Shown: piece by piece, positions 1 through 10,714 of the stretch
Numbering within the stretch: the stretch's first letter is position 1
How the letters are laid out: every line of letters begins with the position of its first letter
From: Meghimatium bilineatum
Taxonomy: Eukaryota > Mollusca > Gastropoda > Stylommatophora > Philomycidae
Direction: 5' to 3'
Assembly (NCBI GenBank): GCA_034231615.1
Contig: CM067299.1
Coordinates: 16,412,834-16,476,833 of the forward strand
DNA length: 64,000 nucleotides
Made by a program: the position numbers and the translations under genes
Notes under the pieces: model-generated
Database searches by the model: none
What the model saw: only the letters and a program-made list of their open reading frames with translations
What the model was told of the DNA's origin: nothing

Positions 1-112
1 GCATATGTTGAAACCTACCTTCCTGGAGGTGTGATAGTTATTCTCTGGCTCTGTCCCGGGGTGGGCCGAAAAATCAACAGACTTCCCAGCAACATAATGC
101 CATTTAATGGCA

Positions 113-335
113 TTAGGTCAAAGGGCATGAGCCCATGGACTGCTGGATCAGCAACCAACCAAATAATCATGTCGGAGGAGGCGACTAATGCGGTCGTAGG
201 GTGGAACTGGCTGTCCCATCCCATTTAGAATAAAATGACCTAAATATCATGCTGAAATCGGATGTGTTCAGCCGAAAAGCGCAGATATCACATCTAAACT
301 GTAAACCATGATATAATGCATTCCGTTATCTATGC
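113..335 (+). repeat. Diverged SINE-A copy with a short unclassified repeat in front
   Basis: Bases 168-335 follow the SINE-A consensus (gcgactaa, the ggctgtcccatccca block, cggatgtgt, gtaaaccatga) with many substitutions and no (GAA)n tail. Bases 113-163 match a segment at 14628-14675 (both contain caaagggcatgag followed by ctggatcagcaa), so a second small repeat lies in front. Confidence 0.6.
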
Positions 336-339
336 TACC

Positions 340-859
340 TTCTCAAGGGAAAAACAAGAGAAGCAATCAGTTCAGAAATCGACGATAAAATAAAAGGAAC
401 GAGAGTAGTCTATTCTTGGGACCATTATTCTATTTCTTTCAGAAAGGCGTCGATTCCATTACTTTTATTATTTATATAATATAAATTCATTAGATTCATC
501 TGGTCTTTAGAAACGATACTGCCTATTTCTCGGTTCTCGAGAAATTATAGCAGCTATTATAAACATAAATAGCTGCTATTATTATTTTGTGAATGTAAAA
601 TTACGTTGAATGGATACACGATGTTGCCAAAGAGGGTTTCTTGAAAAGTATGATTATGTAATATAAAATAACTAAACTTGTTGTGCCCTCTTAACAGGAT
701 GCCTGTTATTTATAATTTTTTTTTAAATTAACAGTACTGGTAATGTAATGAAATGTTAATTTGCAATTTAAAAAACTATGTTACTCTCGTCAATCTTATA
801 ATGTCACTATTGTATTTCACTTGACTATGTGCTCTCAAAGAATGTGCTCTTTTTTCTCA
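340..859. other. AT-rich stretch without a gene
   Basis: No coding signal. A small imperfect hairpin lies at 546-580 (agcagctatt against aatagctgct). Confidence 0.5.
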
Positions 860-1262
860 AAAACCATGATAATCAACAAAATCGCAGAAGAACATGTGCT
901 AAATATAAAAATACATGGGGGACATACTACAATAAGCAAATATTTACAAAAATATCGGACACATAATAAAAAATAATGGTAGATGTGAAACAGAAGTTAA
1001 AAGGAGAATAGGATTGGCTAAAAGTACTTCCAATGACATGCGGAAAATAGTGATATCTAAACAAATTATAAACAAGTTCAAAATGGGAATTATAAAATAT
1101 TGCATTTATTTTATATTGATGTATGGCTCGAAAACTTGGACAATGAACAAACAACTAGAAGACAGAATTGATTCGATGGAGATGTGCATTAATAAAAGAA
1201 TAGGGAGAACTTCATAGAAAGAGAAGAAAACAAACAAAGAGGTTCCAACAACGCGTCGTAAA
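860..1262 (+). pseudogene. LINE-D fragment (region after the RT domain)
   Basis: The translation contains the pattern seen downstream of the reverse transcriptase domain in many animal LINEs: GRCETEVKRRIGLAKSTSND and then MYGSKTWTMNKQLEDRID. The same sequence recurs at 28370-28846 and 46556-46850. The reading frame is broken several times and there is no N-terminal RT part, so this is a dead 5'-truncated copy. Confidence 0.7.
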
Positions 1263-1282
1263 AAAAAAAACTATTACAGGAA

Positions 1283-1833
1283 ATGTGGTGTAGAGACCAA
1301 TGTTCTGTTCACGACACTTTTCCTGTAGTTGTCTGTGAAAATCATATCAACAGTACCTCTGCCCTGTCGGAAGCCACATTGGTTCTCTGGAAGGAGACCT
1401 GTTTCAAGATGGACTTGCAGTCTGTTAACAGGACCCTAGCCAGAATCTTGCCTGCTATAGAGAGCAAGGATATGCCTCGATGGTTGTCGCAAGCTAGGCG
1501 ATTTCCTTTTCTCTTATATAGATGTATGATGGAAGCATCCTTCAAGTCTTGTGGTATCGATTCCTGGTTCCACATTGCCTGGAAGAGCTCTGTAAGTTTG
1601 GCAGACATGACAGGGCCACTAACAACGTAAACTTCGGCTGGAATGGAGTCTGGGACTGGCGCTTTTCCTATGGACAAATTTGAGATTGCTTTCTCCACTT
1701 CCTCAAGGCAAGGGGGATCCGATAATGAGTTATGGATTGGTATTTTCGTAATGCAACGGGATGAACCCGGCGGGATAGAGGCATCCAACAGAGGCATGCT
1801 AGAAAGACACATAAATAGATGAAAATATTTCAT
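1283..1833 (-). pseudogene. LINE reverse transcriptase, N-terminal (fingers) fragment
   Basis: A 163-codon open frame on the minus strand contains IGKAPVPDSIPAEVY, a SIIHLYKRKGN segment and HRGISLLSIAGKILARVLL, the early motifs of non-LTR reverse transcriptases. The following glycine-rich GFR motif is frameshifted near 1345, and the catalytic YADD part is absent. It abuts the opposite-strand LINE-D fragment at about 1265. It is a truncated pseudogene of a mobile element. Confidence 0.8.
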
Positions 1834-2096
1834 TGTAGATCTATTATTAGCTCAATAAATGTTAAACATTAAAAAAATGTATTGCCAGCAAAATACAATG
1901 TGGAAATTGTAGTAAACGAGATGTAATGTTTTAATGGAATTTTCTGCTAATTCTAAGGGCAGTAATAAGATAAACATGTCGCTAAGTGCAGAAGCAGTTA
2001 CTTGCCCTCATAATATCCAAATAGGTTTTGATGTGCAAGTTATTAACGCATCTGTTATTGCGTATGACTGTTTCAACCACAAGCACTAGTCCATCA

Positions 2097-2262
2097 TGGA
2101 CATGTCGATTTTGTCCTGTGTATTATTATTTGTATGATTATATCCTGTGTTTTGTGTATTATTTCAAGTGAGCATCCGACAGTGAAAGTGTGTTAGTCGT
2201 CGATCAGTAAAACTTCATTACCTGCTCACTACGTTAAGTACTATTATTATTCTTAATAAATA
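2097..2262 (+). repeat. Interspersed repeat G
   Basis: This segment (ttatttgtatgattat, tcctgtgttttgt, cagtaaaacttcattacctg) recurs in reverse orientation at 48590-48780. No terminal repeats or tail were recognised. The surrounding 1834-2489 is otherwise empty apart from a short open frame ending at 2088. Confidence 0.55.
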
Positions 2263-2489
2263 TGGAACCGAGTTTTTGTGTGTATTTATAGTAAAAATGA
2301 TACAATGTAATTTATCAATTTTGTTTTTCATAATTTCTATATAGAGCAAACAATATGAAAAATATATAATTTAATGCTTCATTATAGCTGCTAAATAATT
2401 GCAAAATTAATGAAAACGTATATTTTAATTTTGTTTTTTCAAAAAATGTATTTATTGCAAATATTATGAAAAAACATATATCTAGTGAC

Positions 2490-2830
2490 GCGTTCTTTGT
2501 AGAATATTACGCTCTCTTTCCACTCTGTAAGCTTCTCGGTTTTGTGAAAGCTATCCCGCATCTTCCAGTGTCATGTTCAGAAGGTCTTTCATACCCTGTG
2601 TCCATCGTTGTCTTTGTTTGTCTCTTATTCTCTTACCTAAAACTTTTCCCTCCATGGTTAATCTTTATAAACCATTGTGTCTTTTTATATTTCCGAAATA
2701 TGTTAGTGTGTGTATTTTTATATGTACATTTTTAATGAGCCAGCCTTCTACTATGTTCACATCTTTACGGGCGCTGGCGTTAATGCCCATGTCTCACAAC
2801 CATATGCTGTCACTGGACAAATATAGCGTT
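2490..2830 (-). pseudogene. LINE C-terminal fragment
   Basis: The minus-strand translation gives HTLTYFGNIKRHNGL, a basic GKVLGKRIRDKQRQRW and then LLNMTLEDAG, the usual order of a LINE ORF C-terminus (FGHI, GKR.RGRQR.RW, TLEEAG..AQNRE). Stops interrupt it. The region 2831-3237 that follows is AT-rich with nothing recognisable. Confidence 0.65.
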
Positions 2831-3237
2831 CTTTAATTTGAGCTTAATTGTAGCTGTTTTCTAAATTTTGTTTTTCAAGAAAACTAATTTATAACAAAAA
2901 TTATAAAGTTCATATTTTCTTAATGTGTGCTTCATTATATCTGCTACGTAATTTTTTTTAAATGGTGGAAAAAGTATTTTCTCAATTTTACTGTTGCGAT
3001 CTACTAACATGTAACTTCTGAACTGAATATACATTGTGTTTCTTTGTTCGAGTATATAATTTAACTGTCAATACTGCATTTTTCCCGTTAAGGAGTTGCA
3101 GGAAGGGAATTAAATAGCTGTGTGATAAAGGACGCATGCTCTTGCTGTCGCAACGTAATGTACAGGGTTTTTTAATTTACCCTCCGACAGAAAAAAACCC
3201 AGTCCTTACCGGCTACAAAATCGCATGTGCGTCAATG

Positions 3238-4697
3238 ATCATCAATCAATCAATAAACCCATAACCCTTCAGGGTCGTAGGGGTACCACATTGGATGCTT
3301 CAGCACACAGTCCTCTAGCGAATTCTATCCTCAGCGATGCGGATGAGTGTGGAAATATCTAGCCCTGTCCATTCCTTGATGTTGTCTGTCCATGTATTTA
3401 TTTGCCCTCCTCTGCTTCTTCCCCCTCGACAGTTCCCTGCAGTATTGTTTTTTTTAATAAAGAATCGTGCCTGCATACATGTCCGAACCATGCTAGTTTT
3501 CGTCGTTTCACTATTGAAAGCAATGGCTCCTGGACACCTGCACACATCTCTACTTTATTTCTTACGTACACATTGGTCTTATGTTCCCTATAGGAAATTC
3601 GTAGAATTCTTATGTAGCATTTATACTCGAAAGCCTGTAATCTTCTCTCCATGTCCGCAGTGAGTGTCCAACTCTCACAACCATACAACACAACAGAAAG
3701 CACCAGCGACCTATACAGTTTGATTTTCACTCCAACACTGATGTTGCTTTTCCAAATCACAGTTAGCCTTGACAAGGACGCTGAAGCCATCTCCAGCCTT
3801 ATTTTTAGTTCTGCTTTGCATTTACCATCGCTGCATATACTGGATCCGAGGTATTTGAAGGTATTCACCTCTTCAAGCTTGTGTCCATTCATCATGATAT
3901 TAGTCTGGTTTTCAGTGTCTCTGCTGTTTACCAAGATTTTGCTCTTATCTGAATTGATTTCCATTCCGTACTTGCTGATAACTTTTTCTAACTTTGATGT
4001 TAATTCTTGCAATGATTGTTCTGACCCAGCTATAAGATCAATATCATCAGCGAAACGCAAGTTGCAAATAGGGCGACCTCCGATCGATATAGACGTGTTG
4101 TAGTCATGTAATGTCTCTTGTATGATGTGCTCTAAGTATATGTTAAAAAGTACTGGGGACATTATGCATCCCTGTCGAACTCCCACAGTTGTTTTGAAGA
4201 ACTCTCCAATTGTATTGTGTGACAAGACAGCACTATTTGCATTTTTGTACAGAGCTTCAATAATGTCTATAATTGTGGTGTCAAAATTAAATTTCCTCAG
4301 TATTGTGCCACAGACCATCATGCCAAACACGATCAAAGGCCTTTGTAAAGTCAATGAAGTTGTGGTATAGATCACGTTGGTGCTGAATATGTTTTTCGAT
4401 TAGTGTTCGGATGTTAAATATTTTTTCAACAATGCTTCTGTTTGCTCTGAAGCCAGCTTGTTCTTCTGCAATTATTTCTTCCGACTTGTGTTTTATTCTG
4501 TTAAGTAGTATTTTGAGCATCACTTTACTGGGGTGTGTTATAAGGCTAATTGTTCTGTAATTTGTACACACTTTCAAATTTCCTTTCTTGGGAATTGGTA
4601 TTATTAGTGATTTTGTCCAATCAGTGGGCCATTGTTTTGTGTTCCATATATTTTGGCATATTTTGGTCATAATATTTCCCACAATGATCATACCAAG
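3238..4697 (-). pseudogene. 5'-truncated LINE with reverse transcriptase domain
   Basis: This is the best-preserved RT in the window. In order on the minus strand it shows PIPKKGN, EEQAGFRANRS, FIDFTKAFDRVWHDGLW (motif A), GVRQGCIMSPVLFNIYLEHI (motif B), LRFADDIDLIAG (catalytic FADD box), FKYLGSSI, VLYGCESWTL and a C-terminal TWTDNIKEWTGLD. Two frameshifts break it: near 4300, just after motif A, and near 3440. The 3' end is marked by repeated TGAT (atcaatcaatcaat on the plus strand at 3239-3254). Endonuclease and early RT parts are missing, as expected for abortive target-primed insertion. The style resembles RTE/BovB-like elements, but the clade is not proven. It lies 58 bp upstream of a host exon on the opposite strand. 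Confidence 0.9.
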
Positions 4698-4755
4698 TCC
4701 TAAATCTTAGAATGAACGATGTTGCCATAACTATCAATAATTTCTTACTTTTCAG

Positions 4756-4944
4756 ATATCAGACATCAGTTTTGATATAGATTTCAACAATCAACCTGTA
4801 GACACAACATGCGTGGAGTCCTATATTGCTGCCAGAAATAATGATATTTTCTCCGATGATTATGAAGTACCATTCTATTTACATAATGAGTTCTGCGGTT
4901 CACATCCTTCATACGATAATATCGGGTTCATTACCAAGCTATAA
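4756..4944 (+). CDS. Terminal coding exon of an unidentified host gene (62 residues)
   Basis: A strong 3' splice site (tttcttacttttcag, ending at 4755) is followed by an uninterrupted frame of 62 codons and TAA at 4942-4944, phase 0. The peptide begins ISDISFDIDF, is acidic in the middle (NNDIFSDDYEVPFYL) and ends SYDNIGFITKL. Spaced tyrosines (DDYEVP, PSYDNI) and a hydrophobic C-terminus suggest a cytoplasmic tail, possibly with a PDZ-type end, but that is inference. I do not recognise the family. No similarity to the LINEs or SINEs here was found, which favours a host exon. The upstream intron is occupied by the LINE at 3238-4697, and upstream exons were not identified. The 3' flank 4945-5319 is AT-rich and would hold the 3' UTR. 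Confidence 0.55.
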   Translation: MSDISFDIDFNNQPVDTTCVESYIAARNNDIFSDDYEVPFYLHNEFCGSHPSYDNIGFITKL

Positions 4945-5319
4945 AACAGGAACATTATTACACAAATACTTATCCTTATTTGATTTTTGTGTGTGCAGAG
5001 TTTCACATTTTTTAAATGCTAATATATATCTTGTTTTTTTATGTTCATTTATATCATTTTCCTACAATACAAACACCCAGGGTTATCAGTGACTTTATAG
5101 AAATAACCCCACATTTTAATCCCCCTTCTCTATACCAGAAAATCCCAGGCTATACGTTTACCCCAAATACATGTGATAAACTCACCTTAAATTTATATTT
5201 TATTGCAATTCAAGAGCAATTAAGTTGAGTGCTTGTAATTTATGTATATTTATTTATTACTATTAAATTCTAATGGAAACAATTCACGACTATAAAACAA
5301 CTTTATCAAGACCCCAATA

Positions 5320-5492
5320 CAGTTTAATCCCGTTATAACAACATGGTCCGGACCGACAAAATATCTATGTAATAACAAAAATTAGCTATATACAGTATAA
5401 AAAATATAAAATAAATATAATTCTGGTTTTTGAAAGTCTCCTTACATAGAAAAATTTGTTATAAAGGAATGCGGTATAAAGGGATTCCACTG
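5320..5492. mobile_element. MITE-E, pogo/Tigger-like
   Basis: 173 bp flanked by TA dinucleotides (5318-5319 and 5493-5494). The ends are inverted (cagtttaatcccgttataac against ggtataaagggattccactg), matching the CAGTxGAATCCC terminus style of pogo/Tigger elements. Related copies occur at ten or more sites in the window. Confidence 0.75.
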
Positions 5493-5495
5493 TAG

Positions 5496-5767
5496 CGGGT
5501 ATGAACTTTTCAACAGTTGAAAACCTTCTTAAAGAATGTCTACAGGTTTCACTAGTGGCCTACCAGACTTTGATGTGGTCACCAAAAGGCAAGAGAAAAC
5601 GAGGACGACCAAAAGAAACTTTACGTAGAACTATTACAAGGGAACGTTTCACCATCGGTATCAGAAACAATGAAGATCTAAAGCAAATTGCAATGAAACG
5701 AGAAACATGGAAATCTATGACATACGCCCTATGTGCCGTCTTTGGCCCTAGAGGAATAACTAACTAA
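5496..5767 (+). pseudogene. LINE 3' end (C-terminal basic region)
   Basis: An open frame of 88 codons ends at 5767 and reads WSPKGKRKRGRPKETLRR followed by DLKQIAMKRETWKSM and ALCA. This is the common C-terminus of animal LINE ORFs (GKRKRGRPK.TWRR, L..lAqDR..WR). It begins directly after MITE-E, so the MITE may have inserted into the LINE or marks its truncation point. Confidence 0.7.
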
Positions 5768-5806
5768 CTACCAGACTTGCCACCGTGCAACAATATATTT
5801 CTAGTA

Positions 5807-5873
5807 GATGATATGATATGAGATGATATTCTAGTAGATGATATGATATGAGATGATATTCTTGTAGATGAAG
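5807..5873. repeat. Two-copy tandem repeat, about 37 bp
   Basis: The block gatgatatgatatgagatga plus tattct.gtagat occurs twice. The following 5874-6374 has no recognisable gene. Confidence 0.6.
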
Positions 5874-6374
5874 CTTTTCTTTCAGCGAAAATCAATGTAA
5901 CATTCATCTAACATTTATAAATGTTTGCTGCTGTTCGTCATGTCTCCCTCCACAATCTTGGATTGCATGTTTCATTTCTCTCAATATCTAACTTTAATCT
6001 TCTGTAAAATACTCTTCATGGATGGTAGTGATATGCAGGTCATTGGATTTTGCACCACTGTCATTCTGTGACATGCTCCTAATTGATGGGAAATGTCAGA
6101 TGTGCCAATGCTGTAGACGATGAACAAAGCTGAAGGAATAATGATGAACGAATCTTATACAAGCTCTGATGTCACATCAGTTCCACTGAGGAGAGCCTGT
6201 ATTTTTTTCGTGAACACTATGTAAAAATTGGCTGTCAAAAGCTACCTGCTCATAGCTAAAGGGATTACTTAATCATCACTCAAAATTAGGTCTTTTAACA
6301 TCAAACATTATTGTACTTTTATGAATATAATATTCCCCAAATCAAAATAAAATATTACTTGTAGTTTGTTACAG

Positions 6375-6540
6375 TTGTCACTTGTCAGGTCATGACATCC
6401 GAGTCGACAACTTCTCCATAAGATCATATGCGGTAATTGACAACGTGTCCAACGATTATGTGCTGTTATTAAAATCATTGAATATTTTTACAGACAGCGT
6501 ACTTTTCGCACATCTTCAACAAAGATTTTACAAAGAATAA
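6375..6540 (+). CDS. Candidate terminal exon, unidentified
   Basis: An acceptor-like gtttgttacag ends at 6374. An open frame in phase 2 then runs 54 codons to TAA at 6538-6540 and reads CHLSGHDIRVDNFSIRSYAV, later NDYVLLLKSLNIF and finally LQQRFYKE. Codon choice looks protein-like rather than poly-AT, and no repeat family here covers it. It lies 1.4 kb downstream of the terminal exon at 4756-4944 on the same strand, so it could be an alternative last exon or chance. The product is unknown. Confidence 0.3.
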
Positions 6541-6829
6541 AAGTATGACAAGCTCTTTTCTTTTGGCAGTTGCTAAGTATTGTACACTGTAGTAAGTTTT
6601 AAATCTTTCCACGAAATTGACCGTTTCTTATTTTAACTATAGCTAGTATCTGTGAAATTTTATACAATATTAAAGATGTTTTGCTGACATTTGTAAATGT
6701 TCCAAAATAGATACAACATAGCACACCAAATCTTAGGGCAGATGTCTCCAATTCCCCCCCCCCCACAAAAAAACAACATAAACATTAACACTTCACTATA
6801 TTTAAACGATCATCATACCATCATTATGC

Positions 6830-7165
6830 TACCAATGTCCAACGTTGACACAACAAATGACACAAGAAAACTTGTTACAACAGAAATGGCATGTCGACGC
6901 AATATTCTCGGAATAACATGAAGAGACAGAATCAGAAATGAAAACAGAAGACTAACAAACACAATACCAATCATGGATTACCTCAGACGACAACAGATTA
7001 AATGGTTCTCACACGCTTCCAGCCTATCATAAAAAAGCATTCTTATACAGACATGATGAATACAAAGCCAGGGGCAGACCATTCAAGAGATGGATCACAT
7101 AAATAATAAACAAACTTATGATGCACACAAAAAAGCGATATCCAGAGAAATATTCTATCCCTGAT
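6830..7165 (+). pseudogene. LINE-M C-terminal fragment
   Basis: The translation shows TTEMACRRNILGIT, then a stop, then RDRIRNENRR and LRRQQIKWFSHA. It parallels the better copy at 45480-45850 (MTCLRRISGVSLRDRIRH, RQQIKWFSHTSRL). Frames are broken. Confidence 0.65.
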
Positions 7166-7385
7166 CATCATCAAGTGCTGTCTCCGCAACGAAGGATGGC
7201 TGCAACGGATCTCCAATATCTCCGTCTCTTGTCTTGGTGGTGCACTCTGCTAGACTGTAACCTTTTCCTCGTGTCATGTTACTCTTCCACTTGTATCTCA
7301 GACTGCTTATAGCTCGCTTCCCTTTGATTACCGCGTGTCCTGGCACAAAAATAAAAGTCACTGTACGCACACAGGAATTATTCAC
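7155..7385 (-). pseudogene. LINE-C 3' tail joined to an RNase H remnant
   Basis: One open frame reads VTFIFVPGHAVIKG, an RNase H end motif (PGHAGvxGNE), directly followed by SSLRYKWKSNMTRGKGYSLA and AECTTKTRD, the LINE-C C-terminus. The juxtaposition lacks the normal intervening sequence, so it is probably a deletion or template-switch product. LINE-C tails also occur at 16745, 29121, 30715, 46860 and 56560. Confidence 0.6.
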
Positions 7386-7716
7386 TGCATCCAGCCACTG
7401 TTCTCGAAACTACCCTGCCTGAACTTTCCCAATCATTTTCATGGACTCACTGAGTATACAGGCATGCTCGCAGACAGTCTGTGAGCAGACCCATTGCAAA
7501 GCTTTGGTCACTCCTAGAATCTACATTGTCATGCTGCTTGTCGTCTGAACGAAAGCACCACTGTCCTCTCTGATAGTCTCCCCCCCCCCCCACCTTTGAG
7601 CCGTGAAAGCCCAAGAACTCCCAATATTTATTTCTAATCAGTCTTTTCCATCTATGCCTATTTCTTGATGATACTTGATTAATTTTTCATGTTGGACTCT
7701 GTCAAGGCCTTGCTAT

Positions 7717-7879
<163 letters not shown>

Positions 7880-7892
<13 letters not shown>

Positions 7893-8485
7893 AAATTGGT
7901 AATTAACGAATTATGTTTGTGAGTTCGTAGATGCCCGATGAGTCCGATTCGTGCACGGAAAGTTCTAATGCAGTGCATGCAGGAGTGCTGAAGGTTCGGG
8001 GTAGGAGAATTTACGGATTTGTTCTTCTGCTTCTTGCGCTTGTGGATTACCCGCAGTGTTTTTTCTTTTTCAAATTTCGTGATGCCAGCAGTGATTTGGG
8101 TGTGCCAGGCTGAGCGATCAAGTGCTGTAGTCTCCCAGGAGCTAGGATCGATGCTGCAGTTCTTGAGAGAGCTTTTTAGGTGATCCTTGAAGCGCTTTTT
8201 CTGCCCTCCACTTGAACGTTTACCTTTGCACAATTCCCCATAGAATAATCTCTTTGGAAGGCGCTTGTCTGGCATACGGACGATGTGGTCAGTCCAGCGC
8301 AGCATTGCATGGGCTTCTTAGGTAATGGTATGAATGTTGATGATGTTAGGTCTTTAGGTATGTGGCCTGTTTCATATATGACATTTCAAAGTTATGTGAT
8401 AATATCCATACCAAAGTCATTTAGAGTTTTTATTATATCTGCTGTTATGTTGTCAGAACATGCAGCCTTGATGTTGCAAGGCATA
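7880..8485 (-). pseudogene. Internally deleted LINE with C-terminal C2H2 zinc finger
   Basis: The 3' part is well preserved: LRWTDHIVRMPDKRLPKRL, GKRSSGGQKKRFKDHLKSSL, SSWETTALDRSAWHTQI and a terminal zinc finger CMHCIRTFRARIGLIGHLRT followed by H. The tail is (AAT)n. Upstream in minus-strand sense (8310-8485), early RT sequence appears (about ADIIKTLNDFGMDIIT, IYETGHIPKDL, FIPLPKKP), so the catalytic RT core between 8305 and 8312 is missing. That is an internal deletion of more than 1 kb relative to a complete element. Confidence 0.8.
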
Positions 8486-9329
8486 AAGGCGTAAAACGCG
8501 AAAAGAAAGCAAGTAGATGTTCAAAAAGAGATAGTCGACATAATACAATTTAAAATAAAATATGTTTTTATGTTATTAATGTTTGTCACCTTATAAGATG
8601 AAAGCCGAATAATCCGTACAGCACACAAACATAAGTGTCTGTACAGTGTGGAAGCGTGATGATAATTTGGGGGTAAGCTAAAGCTAAGTGTCATGAAAAG
8701 GAGTGCACTTTAATAGAACTGTAGATACATCTTCAGTTTTTAAAAAAGGGGGAGGGGGATTATAAAAAATCATTCCTATTTGTGTATGCAATTCTTCCAC
8801 CAGTGCGAGATTTCTATTAACCTTTTTTTGGAAAATCGGTAACGAGGAGGGGGACACTGTGCATTTTTTACGCTCTCTTAGTTCTAACATGAGATAAAAA
8901 TCTGATGTGGGGGGGGGGGCGAAATGGGAGGATTGTGAGGTGTTGCCAGCTTGACACATCATGTAATTTTATGGCGATGCGCAGTACATCACCACCAGGC
9001 AGGTAATTAAACAAACCACTGTGCAAGAAACTTGTTGGGTTCAGTCACGCCTTCCAAGGCAAACAAAAGTATCACATTTCCAACCCGTTCGGAGTTGCTT
9101 GGAGGTAGGCAATAAATATGTCAGATTCTGTCACGCCCTGCTCAGATGTCACGATTCTAACTACAAGTTTCAGTTGTTCTGGTGCAGTTCTTAGTACTAA
9201 ATTTGTAACGGAGTACATGGGACAGCTACTCCCAGTATGAGAATCGAGGTCTAGGTTGTAACTGCTATTCTCCAATGGCTGTCTGAACTCATTTTAGTAG
9301 AGCAGTTAATAGTAATATTCTGAGTCCAT
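8486..9329. other. Gene-free stretch with repeat I
   Basis: Two G-rich runs (8744-8757, 8909-8918) and no credible ORF. At 8995-9150 lies repeat I (ggcaggtaattaaa, gttcagtcacgcc, atcacatttcc, caataaatatgtcagattc), also seen near 29806, 35015, 35775 and 36288. Confidence 0.5.
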
Positions 9330-9484
9330 GCTGAAGACGGATCAATCAGGCCATTGGCGCAAATAAAGCGGCGACACAACGCGCTTCCATTCTTTGGACT
9401 ACATCCTGCTGAAATCTAGCATGACAATTATCTTTCTACAAGAGAGATCCAGCGGAAGTTTGACAATGAACGCTGAAAAAGAAG
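9330..9484 (+). mobile_element. SINE-B copy
   Basis: Contains gctgaagacggatcaatcaggcc, ggcgcaaataaagcggcgac, ctacatcctgctg and ends in gtttgacaatgaacgctgaa, the SINE-B order. Confidence 0.8.
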
Positions 9485-9582
9485 TAGAGTCCATGCATCG
9501 AAAAATTCAAAACGGTCATCTCTGCCTGAGTAAATGGACTCTATATCCTAACTTCTATGTGCCACATGGATTTATATGGACA

Positions 9583-9682
9583 NNNNNNNNNNNNNNNNNN
9601 NNNNNNNNNNNNNNNNNNNNNNNNNNNNNNNNNNNNNNNNNNNNNNNNNNNNNNNNNNNNNNNNNNNNNNNNNNNNNNNNNN
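9583..9682. other. Assembly gap, 100 N
   Basis: Exactly 100 N, the usual placeholder for a gap of unknown length. The two reading frames that cross it are not meaningful. Confidence 0.99.
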
Positions 9683-10510
9683 GATTTAAACAGATTAAAC
9701 GCCGATAAAATTGCAGTCATACATATTTTTACTATTCATTTGTTGCAAGTAACATTTCTTAATCGGTTAGGGGTGAAAGGTTACCCAACAGTATCATTTG
9801 TCACGTTTAGCCGGACACATTGACATTAATTCGAAATTCTGCTAGTGCTATTAACATCGTGTAATTTTCTATAATTTGGCAATTTTTATTTATCGGCATT
9901 AGGAATGGAAGAACGTATACAACAATTTAAAACAAGGAGCAACTGTGCGTATCCATTTATATATGTATAGATTAATACAAATATATTAAAGATTAAATAC
10001 TAAGCAAAATGTCAGGAAGAAAGAAAGCTGAAAATACTCCTAAATATTCTAAAATATTCATTTATAAACAAATAGAGGCTCAACATGTGCAAGATCACAA
10101 AAGAACAATGTTTTGAAACAACACGCAGAGAAATTGATGAGATGCCACTTCAACTCAAGAGTTACCAAAATGCAGAAGGAAGTAGGATAACGATGCAGTT
10201 GTTTTAACACCGATATGTAGGCCTATGTTGTGAGCACGATTAACACTGACGTTTTACAAATCATCTAGATGTCCACGAGAAAAACACTAAGAGAACCTAT
10301 CTAATTTGTTTAATTCCTCAAGTATATGGGATAAAAACTGCATAAATAACAATGTAGCGCAACTTTTTTAAATAGTGAAGTGATGTCCAAGCCCAACCCC
10401 CCTCTTTTTTTTAGGGAAAGCGGATCACCACTTTCAGTACTAGGAATTTAGGCAAAGGATGGGAACCCGCCGTCCATCTATCTAGAGACCTCAGCAGTAT
10501 ATGCCTCTAT
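9683..10510. other. Gene-free AT-rich stretch
   Basis: Only a 35-codon frame from the ATG at 10009 (MSGRKKAENTPKYSKIF) is visible. It has no recognisable motif and is treated as noise. Confidence 0.4.
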
Positions 10511-10714
10511 CTCTGTACAGAAAGTAAACAAGCCTACATTCGTTACTTTTTTTTAATTATTGTCGTGTTTTCGTTGGTCGCTATTCATATATTTTGAGTC
10601 GCATGCCAAAAAAGCCAAGGTTGACCAACGAAATTAACGGAAATAATCAAAAATAAGCTTCTTAGGTTATGCTTATTGTACAATACTTATTGTATGCTTA
10701 CTTTCTGTACACAG
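10511..10714. mobile_element. MITE-K, fold-back element
   Basis: Terminal inverted repeats ctgtacagaaagtaaacaag and gcttactttctgtacacag bound about 200 bp. The interior is also inverted (attattgtcgtg and cgttggtc against gaccaacgaa and ggaaataat), so a single strand could form a long hairpin. A second copy is at 31708-31900 and a partial one at 36345-36450. Confidence 0.75.

Noticed and set aside
1926-2088. Short frame MEFSANSKGSNKINMSLSAE... as a separate gene
   Set aside because: Only 51 codons, weak acceptor, no conservation evidence. Mentioned only as part of a weak cluster.
3238-4697. Active retrotransposon
   Set aside because: Two frameshifts and loss of the endonuclease and 5' RT parts.
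9394-9823. Two frames running through the N gap
   Set aside because: The gap has no sequence, so the joined frames have no meaning.
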